Source of the DNA: Allorhizobium borbori | GTDB taxonomy: Bacteria; Pseudomonadota; Alphaproteobacteria; Rhizobiales; Rhizobiaceae | Length of the DNA stretch: 64,000 bases | Assembly: GCF_014196535.1 (NCBI RefSeq) | Contig: NZ_JACIDU010000009.1 | Span: forward strand, 151,325 to 215,324 | Reading direction: 5' to 3' | Shown: in pieces, positions 36,798-44,700 of the stretch | How positions within the stretch are numbered: position 1 is the first letter of the stretch | Layout: every line of letters begins with the position of its first letter | Notes under the pieces: model-generated | What the model saw: only the letters and a program-made list of their open reading frames with translations | The model's database searches: none | What the model was told of the DNA's origin: nothing | Made by a program: the position numbers and the translations under genes

Positions 36798-38174
36798 ATG
36801 GCCTACCAGATCACCGCTGGCGGCGAGCTTTATCGCTTCGCCGACCTGAAGACATTGATGGCGAAAGCCACGCCACCGCGTTCGGGCGATTATCTCGCCG
36901 GCGTCGCTGCGGCAAGCGCTGCCGAAAATATCGCCGCCAAGATGTGTCTGGCCGATGTGCCGCTGAAAACCTTCCTTAGCGAAGCGCTGATCCCCTATGA
37001 AGAAGACGAGGTGACACGCCTCATCATCGATGGTCACGATGCACAGGCCTTCGCGCCGGTTTCGCATATGACGGTCGGAAGCTTTCGCGAATGGCTGCTG
37101 TCACCCGCCGCCAATGCCGTCACACTCGCTGCCCTCGCCCCCGGCCTGACGCCGGAAATGGTGGCTGCCACATCCAAGCTGATGCGTAATCAGGATCTGA
37201 TCCTTGCCGCCCGCAAATGCCGGATCGTCACCAGATTCCGGAACACCATCGGCCTCGAAGGCACCATGGCGGTGCGCCTCCAGCCGAACCACCCTTCCGA
37301 CGACCGCATGGGCATCGCCGCCTCCATTGTCGACGGTCTGCTCTATGGCTGCGGCGATGCGGTGATCGGCATCAACCCCGCCTCCGACAGCGTGCCGGTT
37401 CTGACCGGGCTGGTGGAAATGCTGGCGGAAATCATTGCCCGCTATGAAATTCCGACGCAATCCTGCGTGCTCACCCACGTCACCACCTCCATCGCCATGG
37501 CTGAAAAGGGCGTACCGGTCGATCTCGTCTTCCAGTCCATTGCCGGCACGGAAAAGACCAACGCCTCCTTTGGTATCTCGCTTGCCACGCTGCGCGAGGG
37601 TTATGAAGCCGGCCTTGCGCTGAAGCGCGGCACGGTCGGCGACAACGTCATGTATTTCGAGACGGGACAAGGCTCCGCCCTTTCCGCAGACGCCCATCAC
37701 GGCGTCGATCAGCAGACCTGCGAGGCGCGTGCCTATGCGGTCGCCCGCGCCTTCAAACCGCTCCTCGTCAACACCGTGGTCGGCTTCATCGGCCCGGAAT
37801 ATCTCTATGACGGCAAGCAGATCATCCGTGCCGGTCTGGAAGACCATTTCTGCGGCAAGCTACTTGGCGTGCCGATGGGCTGCGACATCTGCTACACCAA
37901 CCATGCCGAAGCCGATCAGGACGACATGGATACGCTGCTGACCCTTCTGGGCGCCGCCGGCGTGAATTTCATCATGGGCATTCCCGGTGCCGACGACGTC
38001 ATGCTCGGCTACCAGTCCACCTCCTTCCACGATCAGCTTTACGTGCGCGAGGTGCTCGGCCTGAAACGCGCGCCGGAATTCCGGGACTGGCTGAACAGGA
38101 TGCAGGTGACGGACGACACCGGCCACCTTCTGCCACAGACCGCCGGACAATCGCTGCTGAGGATCGCATCGTGA
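36798..38174 (+). CDS. eutB: Ethanolamine ammonia-lyase large subunit
   Basis: Adenosylcobalamin-dependent enzyme converting ethanolamine to acetaldehyde and ammonia. The 458-residue protein shows GSFREWLLSPAANAVTLAAL, RNTIGLEGTMAVRLQPNHP and GCDICYTNHAEADQDDM, all within the EutB family, at full length. The start is preceded by GGGGAACC. It overlaps eutC by 4 bases. No cobalamin riboswitch, eutA reactivase or microcompartment genes are present in the window. Confidence 0.95.
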   Translation: MAYQITAGGELYRFADLKTLMAKATPPRSGDYLAGVAAASAAENIAAKMCLADVPLKTFLSEALIPYEEDEVTRLIIDGHDAQAFAPVSHMTVGSFREWLLSPAANAVTLAALAPGLTPEMVAATSKLMRNQDLILAARKCRIVTRFRNTIGLEGTMAVRLQPNHPSDDRMGIAASIVDGLLYGCGDAVIGINPASDSVPVLTGLVEMLAEIIARYEIPTQSCVLTHVTTSIAMAEKGVPVDLVFQSIAGTEKTNASFGISLATLREGYEAGLALKRGTVGDNVMYFETGQGSALSADAHHGVDQQTCEARAYAVARAFKPLLVNTVVGFIGPEYLYDGKQIIRAGLEDHFCGKLLGVPMGCDICYTNHAEADQDDMDTLLTLLGAAGVNFIMGIPGADDVMLGYQSTSFHDQLYVREVLGLKRAPEFRDWLNRMQVTDDTGHLLPQTAGQSLLRIAS

Positions 38175-38947
38175 CCGAAGACACCAAGTCCGCCGACATC
38201 GTCACGCTCGATCCGTGGGAAGCGCTGCGCCGTCACACCGATGCCTCCATCGCGCTCGGTCGCGTCGGCGCATCACTGCCCACATCGCAGGTGCTGCGCT
38301 TTTCCTATGCCCATGCCACCGCCCGCGATGCCGTGCATATTCCCTTCGACAAGGAAGCGCTGCGGGCTGGTCTTTCCGATCTCGGCCTCATGAACATCCC
38401 GGTATCGAGCCAGGCGGAAAGCCGGCAGACCTATCTGTCGCGGCCCGATCTTGGCCGTCGCCTGAAACCGGAGGATGTCGACCGGCTGAAAGCGCTGGGG
38501 TCGGAACCCTGCGACATCGCCATCGTCGTGGCCGACGGCCTGTCCTCAACCGCCATCGCCGCCAATGCCGTGCCGTTCATCGCCGATCTTCTGCCGCTTT
38601 TCGCCAGCGAGGGCCTCTCCGTCGGGCCGATCGCCGTCGTCGAAAACGGCCGCGTCGCCATCGGTGACGAAATCGGCGTAGCGCTTCAGGCCCGCCTCGT
38701 GCTGATGCTGATCGGCGAACGCCCCGGCCTCTCCTCCGTCGACAGCCTCGGCGCCTATCTCACCTATGGCCCTCGGCCCGGTCTTTCCGATGCCGACCGT
38801 AACTGCATTTCCAACATTCGCGACGCCGGCCTGAAACTGCCTCTTGCCGCTGCAAAGGCGTTCTGGCTCATCCGTGAAGCTTTGAAACGCAGGCTGACCG
38901 GGGTAGACTTGAAGGAGGAGCAGCAGGCCGCACTGCCGGAAAGCTGA
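38171..38947 (+). CDS. eutC: Ethanolamine ammonia-lyase small subunit
   Basis: 258-residue subunit that completes the B12-binding site with EutB. Motifs LRRHTDASIALGRVGASLPT, YLSRPDLGRRLKPEDV and VADGLSSTAIAANAVP are characteristic. GTG start at 38171 overlaps the eutB stop, implying coupled translation. The C-terminus includes MLIGERPGLSSVDSLGAYLT. Confidence 0.95.
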   Translation: MTEDTKSADIVTLDPWEALRRHTDASIALGRVGASLPTSQVLRFSYAHATARDAVHIPFDKEALRAGLSDLGLMNIPVSSQAESRQTYLSRPDLGRRLKPEDVDRLKALGSEPCDIAIVVADGLSSTAIAANAVPFIADLLPLFASEGLSVGPIAVVENGRVAIGDEIGVALQARLVLMLIGERPGLSSVDSLGAYLTYGPRPGLSDADRNCISNIRDAGLKLPLAAAKAFWLIREALKRRLTGVDLKEEQQAALPES

Positions 38948-38967
38948 AATTTGAGCTGGAGACTTGC

Positions 38968-39513
38968 ATGACCATTCCCGACGAAGCCCTCGCCGTCACC
39001 CGTTTCTGGCGCGAGGCGGGGCCCGACAAATGGTTCTGCAAGGACGAGGCCTTCGACCGCACCTTCCGCGAAACCTTCGCCGACCTCCACTGGTCCGCCG
39101 CCCGCCGCGAGCGGGAAAGCTGGATCGACCAGCCCGAAAGCGCGCTGGCGCTCTTCATCCTGCTCGACCAGTATCCGCGCAATTCGTTCCGTAACACCGG
39201 GCATATGTATGCCACCGACCCGCTGGCACTGCATTATTGCCGCCGGGCTCTGGCGCTTGGTCATGACGAGGCGATGGAGAAGGATGTGCGGGTGTTCTTC
39301 TACCTGCCGCTCACCCATTCGGAAGATCTCTCCGATCAGCACGAATGCGTCCGCCTCAACGAAAAGCTCGGCGAACCCTGGCTTCCCCACGCCATCGACC
39401 ACCGCGATATCGTCGCCCGCTTCGGTCGGTTTCCCCACCGCAACGCCATTCTGGGCCGGGAAACGACACCGGAGGAACAGGCCTTTCTCGATGAAGGCGG
39501 CTTTGCCGGGTAA
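38968..39513 (+). CDS. DUF924 family protein
   Basis: 181-residue soluble, TPR-like helical protein. Blocks WFCKDEAFDRTFRETF, ALFILLDQYPRNSFRNT and FFYLPLTHSEDLSDQ define DUF924 (YbdG/Bll-like), whose function is unknown. It follows eutC by 20 bases and is probably co-transcribed, but there is no known link to ethanolamine use. A long palindrome follows. Confidence 0.9.
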   Translation: MTIPDEALAVTRFWREAGPDKWFCKDEAFDRTFRETFADLHWSAARRERESWIDQPESALALFILLDQYPRNSFRNTGHMYATDPLALHYCRRALALGHDEAMEKDVRVFFYLPLTHSEDLSDQHECVRLNEKLGEPWLPHAIDHRDIVARFGRFPHRNAILGRETTPEEQAFLDEGGFAG

Positions 39514-39529
39514 GGACAACCTCCCTCTG

Positions 39530-39572
39530 GCTGCCGTCCCCTCTCCCCCTTGTGGGGAGAGGGGACGGCAGC
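39530..39572. repeat. Long perfect extragenic palindrome
   Basis: GCTGCCGTCCCCTCTCCCC (39530-39548) is perfectly complementary to the arm at 39554-39572, a 19-bp stem with a 5-base loop. It lies between the converging DUF924 and pbpC genes. There is no T-run. The CTCCCC/TGTGGGGAG core resembles dispersed palindromes of rhizobial genomes (from memory); it could also terminate or stabilise both mRNAs. Confidence 0.7.
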
Positions 39573-39629
39573 GGGACGAGGGGCACGGCAACCTCTGATC
39601 CGGCAACCCGAGGTGTTGCCTCCCGCCGC

Positions 39630-41714
39630 CTATTCCAGAAACACCCCGACGCTCGCTGCACGACCGTCCGCGTCGATCACCGTCAGCCGTGAAAAGCCGC
39701 CGCCATCCGGCAACCATTCGCTGGTGCGCCGGCGGGTCGGATCACCGGAAAGCGGCTTGCCGTTCGCAAGCCACCGGAACGGCGCCTTGCCGCCCTGAAG
39801 TTTCAGCACCAGCGGTTCGGCGTCGCGCTCGCTCCTGAACCCCAGTTCCACCCGCGCGCCCTCCGGCGGATAGACGATACGCGGCGGCGGTTCCTGGGCC
39901 TTCAGGCGCGGCAGGCCGTTTTCCGTGGCGGCAAACCGGCGAAGCCCGAAGGGAAGCTCGGAGAAGGCAAGATGCGCCGCACCGACCGGCGCTTCCGGCA
40001 GCGGCGTGATCGCCACGCCCGAACGCGCAAAGCCCTCGAACAGAACGGGGGCCGCGGCCTGATAGCCGGTGAGGCCCGGCACCGCGCCATTATCCGCCCT
40101 TCCGATCCACACGCCCAGCACATGCCGCCCGTCGAACCCCACCGACCAGGCATCGCGATAGCCGTAGCTCGTGCCGGTCTTGTAGGCGATGCCGCCGACG
40201 GGACTGCCGGGCGGCGGCAGAACGGCCGAGAGAATATCCGACACCTGCCAGGCGGCGGATGGTGTCGTCAGCGGCTCTCCGTCGAAAGCGCCGGGTTCGC
40301 CCGTCACCCCATCGCCCAGCCGCATCGGTTTGCCGCGGTTGGGAAAGGCGGTGTAAAGCTGCGTCAGTTCCTTGAGCGAAATGCCGGCCCCGCCGAGCGC
40401 GATGGAAAGTCCGGCCGGCTCACCCGTCGGCAGTTGCAGCTTCACATCCGCGCGCCTCAGCCTAACCATCAGTCGCGCGGGGCCGGTGGCCTCAAGCAGC
40501 TTCACCGCCGGCACGTTGAGCGACAGTTGCAATGCCCGGCGGATCGACACATCGCCCTGATAGGTCATGTCGAAGTTGCGCGGCCGGTAGCCGGAGAAAT
40601 CGGCGGGCCGGTCTTCCACGATGCTTTCCTGCGCCACAAGCCCTTCCTCGAAGCCGAGCGCATAGATGAAGGGTTTCAGCGCCGAACCGGGCGAACGAAC
40701 GGCCTCCGTCATGTCGATCCAGCCGCGCCGTCCGCCGTCGAAATAATCCGCCGAACCCACGCGCGCCAGAATATCGCCTGTGCGGGCATCGGCCATCACC
40801 ATGGCCACAGAAAGCTTCGGCCCCAGCCGCTCCGCCGCGCCCGCCGCCACCGCTTCCAGCGCCCCCTGAATGCGCGCGTCGAGCGTCGTGCGGTAAAGCC
40901 GCTCGCCGGGCTTCTTGAGAAGGGCCGTGCCCGCCAGATGCGCGGCAAGCGCAGGCAGCGCCCGGCGGGATGCGGGAACGGCCGCCATCTCCGCTCGGGC
41001 CGCCTCGCCGGCATCGAGCCCCCCGGCCTTCACCGCCCGGTCTATCACCCGTTCGCGCGCCTTGGCCGCCACCTCGGGAAAGCGGTCGGGCCGGCGTTTC
41101 TCCGGCAATTGTGGCAGCGCCACCAGAAGCGCGGCTTCCGCAACCGAAAGCCGCTTCGGTTCCTTGCCGAACCAGGCGAGACTGGCGGCGCGCACGCCCT
41201 CCAGATTGCCGCCATAGGGCGCCAGCGTCAGGTAAAGGTCGAGGATTTCCGCCTTGGAAAGCCGCCGCTCGATCTGCACCGCCCGTGCCATCTGGCGAAG
41301 CTTGGCAAACAGGCTGCGTTCGGCGCGCGGCTCGATCAACCGCGCCACCTGCATGGAAAGCGTCGATGCGCCGGAAACGATGCGGCCATGCGTCACGAAT
41401 TGCCAGGCCGCCCGCGCGATGGCTTGCGGATCGATGCCGTGATGGTCATGAAACCGCCGGTCCTCATAGGCAACGAGTATCTGCACCAGCCGAGGATCGA
41501 CATCCGCCGCCCCGGTCTTCAGCCGCCAACGTCCCTCCCTGGTCGCGAAGGCGCGCAGCAGAGCCCCGTTTCGGTCCAGCACCTCCGCCGAAACCACCCG
41601 CGCAGCATCAAGCGGCGGCGGATAGGCTTTGTCAGCCCAATAGAGCGCGAAGATGGCGGCGATGCCGATGAGGCCTGAAACGGCCACGCCGAAGACCAGC
41701 CGCCGCCCGCGCAT
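39630..41714 (-). CDS. pbpC: Penicillin-binding protein 1C
   Basis: 694-residue bifunctional peptidoglycan enzyme. An N-terminal membrane anchor (residues 6-26) precedes the glycosyltransferase domain with catalytic E84 in EDRRFHDHHGID and GASTLSMQVARL, the transpeptidase domain with SALK (active serine), SLN and KTGTSYG, and a C-terminal BiPBP_C domain. The start is one base after the yfhM stop, as in Escherichia coli, where the pair is also adjacent. A repair role for the pair is proposed in the literature. Confidence 0.95.
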   Translation of the reverse strand: MRGRRLVFGVAVSGLIGIAAIFALYWADKAYPPPLDAARVVSAEVLDRNGALLRAFATREGRWRLKTGAADVDPRLVQILVAYEDRRFHDHHGIDPQAIARAAWQFVTHGRIVSGASTLSMQVARLIEPRAERSLFAKLRQMARAVQIERRLSKAEILDLYLTLAPYGGNLEGVRAASLAWFGKEPKRLSVAEAALLVALPQLPEKRRPDRFPEVAAKARERVIDRAVKAGGLDAGEAARAEMAAVPASRRALPALAAHLAGTALLKKPGERLYRTTLDARIQGALEAVAAGAAERLGPKLSVAMVMADARTGDILARVGSADYFDGGRRGWIDMTEAVRSPGSALKPFIYALGFEEGLVAQESIVEDRPADFSGYRPRNFDMTYQGDVSIRRALQLSLNVPAVKLLEATGPARLMVRLRRADVKLQLPTGEPAGLSIALGGAGISLKELTQLYTAFPNRGKPMRLGDGVTGEPGAFDGEPLTTPSAAWQVSDILSAVLPPPGSPVGGIAYKTGTSYGYRDAWSVGFDGRHVLGVWIGRADNGAVPGLTGYQAAAPVLFEGFARSGVAITPLPEAPVGAAHLAFSELPFGLRRFAATENGLPRLKAQEPPPRIVYPPEGARVELGFRSERDAEPLVLKLQGGKAPFRWLANGKPLSGDPTRRRTSEWLPDGGGFSRLTVIDADGRAASVGVFLE

Positions 41715-41715
41715 G

Positions 41716-44700
41716 TCAGTCAGCCTTCGAAACGGCAACCATGCCGCTTGCCGTGCGCGCCGCAAATTCCGGCCGGTACATATCTTCCACGCTTGCCGCC
41801 GGCAGGGCATAGGTGCCCGGCGTCACCGCCCGCACCACATAGGCCAGCGTGATCTCGTCGCCATCGCCCTCGTTTCGGTTGAAGGCGGCCACGAACCGGT
41901 CGCTGCGGAATTCGGTATGCGCCGCCTCCACATCCGCCAGCCAGTCGAAATTGGCAAGATCGGCACTGCCGATGATCTTCGGATTGTCGATTTCGAAACC
42001 GGCAGGCAGAAGATCGGTCACGAGCAGGCGTTGCGCCCAGTCATGCTCCGGCGTCACGGTGATCTGCACCACGTAACGTTCATTCTGCACGGCCTGCGAA
42101 ATATCCGTCTCCTCGCCATCCATGGTGTAATAGGTGCGGGAAATGGCGTAGCCCTGCCCGCCCGCCGGCAGCGCTTCTTCCGGCGAAGCGACCGCCGTGA
42201 CCGACGCATAAACGGTTTCCTTGCCGCGATTTTCGACGGAGATCGGTTTGGCGGCCAGCACCTCGCCGCTCATGCGCGCCTGATAGCCGCCCTTCTTCGC
42301 CTCACCGTTGATGGCAAGCGCCAATGTCTTGTCACCTTCGGAAAGCGCGCGGCCTGCAAGCCACATCCACGCCTGTTCCTGCGTGCTGGAAGCGCTCTTC
42401 AATTGCCATTCCTCGGCAACCCGCGTCGAAACCGGCACGACCACGCCGGGTTCCGGGCGGCTTTCGGCAGCAAGCGCCAAAAGGGCCGCATTGTCGCGCA
42501 GCGTCGAACCGTAATCCGAGCGCGATTGCGCCGCCGCCGCTTCCCCGGAAAGGGCGAGCGCACTGCGGAACAGGCTGCCCGACCGGCCCTGATCGCCGTA
42601 GAGCGACAACGCGGCAGCCAGTTGCCCCCGCGCCATCGGCGTCGAAATGCTTTCAAGCGCCGTATCGGCATAATAGCGCAGATCGGAAATCGCCGCCTTG
42701 CGGTTCTTTGCCAGCACGTAAAGCGCATAGGCCATGGCATTGCCGGCATTCTTCACTTCGGTATAGGCCAACTGGTTCTCAAGATTGGAAAGCGCCTGTG
42801 CCAACGCTTCTTCCGGCACGGCAAAACCACGCTCCCGCGCCCGGGTCAGGAAATCGCTGACATAGGCGTCGAGCCACAAGTCACCGGAATCCGGACCCCA
42901 GAGCCCGAAACTGCCCGAGGAGGACTGGTAGCCCAGCACCCGCTCCACCGCCTGCTGGACCCGGACTTTCAGATCGGGATCGTCCGGTCCCTCAGCCAGC
43001 GCGGCGGCCTGATCGAGATAGAGAAGCGGCAGTGCCCGGCTCACCGTCTGCTCGGCGCAACCATAGGGGTAGCGGTCGAGCATCATGGCAAGCGCCGTCA
43101 TGTCGAAGGCGGGCGCACGGGTAATATTGACGGCAACCGAGGCCCCGTCGACGATGCTGCCCGCCAGAAGACCGCTATCCACCACGAGTTTGCGGCCCGG
43201 CTCGATGGCAAGTTCGTTGCGCACCGTCACCGGCAGTGTCGAGGGCCGCACCGGCACCTCCAGCCCCTGCTCCACCTTCAGCCCGTCAGCCCCGGTCAAG
43301 GCGAGCCCGATCTTCGCCGTTCCCGGCTGGTGGGCAAGGATCGGCAGCGTGACCGCCTGCCGCTTGCCGGGTTGCAGTGCCACGTCGCGCGTGGCGGCCG
43401 CCCGGTCCAGCGTCACCGCCGCATCGGTCGAAACGGTGAGCTTGTAGGTGCCCGCCGGCGCATCCGTCGGCGCGATATCGATGCGCAATTCGCTACGGTC
43501 GCCGGGCGAAAGGAACTTCGGCAGACTGGCCTGCAACACGATCGGATCGCGGATCACCACGTCCTTCTCGGCATGGCCCACGCCTGTCTTCGTCCAGGCC
43601 ACCGCCATCACACGGGCCGTGCCGTTGAACTGCGGCAGGTCGAAGCGGATATTCGCCTTGCCATCGGCGCCAAGCTTCACCGGGCCGGAAAAGAAGGCGA
43701 CCAGCTTTTCGGTCGGCGGGCTCGCCTGCAGGGCCATGTCGCCACCGTCGCCACCGGTGCGAATGCGGCCCATGGCGCCCAGCGAACCGTCGATAAGGCG
43801 GCCATAGAGGTCGCGGATTTCAAGGCCCAGCTTGCGCTGGCCGAAATACCAGCCTTCCGGCTCCGGCATCGTGTAGCGCGTCAGGTTGATAATGCCGACA
43901 TCGACGGCGGCGACCGTCACATAGGCTTCCTCACCAACACCGGCCCCGGCCACCTGCACGGGAATTTCCAGCGCTCCGCGCGGCAGAACCTTCTCCGGCG
44001 GCGAAAGCGTCACGGCAAGCCTGCGGGCGGCCGGATCGATGCCCAGCCATTTCACGCCGATGGCACGCATCGGCATGCGGCTTTCCTGCGCATCGCCCGG
44101 ACGGAACAGCGTGGCGGCCACATAGGCTCCGCCGCCCCAGTCTGCTGTCACGGGAATAGCGATTTCCCCGCCACCCTCGCCGATTTCGGCATCCGCACTG
44201 TAAAGCAGGGATTCCGTGCCCACCGTCACCAGAACGCGGCCGGCATGGCGCGGCGAAATCTTCAGCTTTGCGGTATCGCCCGCCGCATAGCTTGGCTTGT
44301 CCAGCGCAATTTCCAGCGCATCCGGCGTTTCGGTGGAGCTTGCCTCCACATACCAGCCGGCATCGAAGGCCGCGCTCGAAAGCGCGCCTTTACCCTCGAT
44401 TTCCAGCCGGTAACGACCAAAGGCTACCGGCACGGAAAGGGCTGCCCCCTCGGCGCCGATATCCAGCGTGCCATCCGCCACCTTGGAGGTAGACAGCACC
44501 GGCTCGAAGCGCCAGCCATTGCCCTCGCGATACCACTGGTAATTTCGCTCGACCTTGATGAGCTTCCACTTCGCGCCCTTGAGCGCGGTGCGGGCCTCGC
44601 CATCGACGGCGATGATGTTGAATTTCGCCTGGCTGTTTTCGGCAACGGACCCGGAGAACTCCGTCTTGATGCCGATCATCGGCCCATCCTGCTGAACCGG

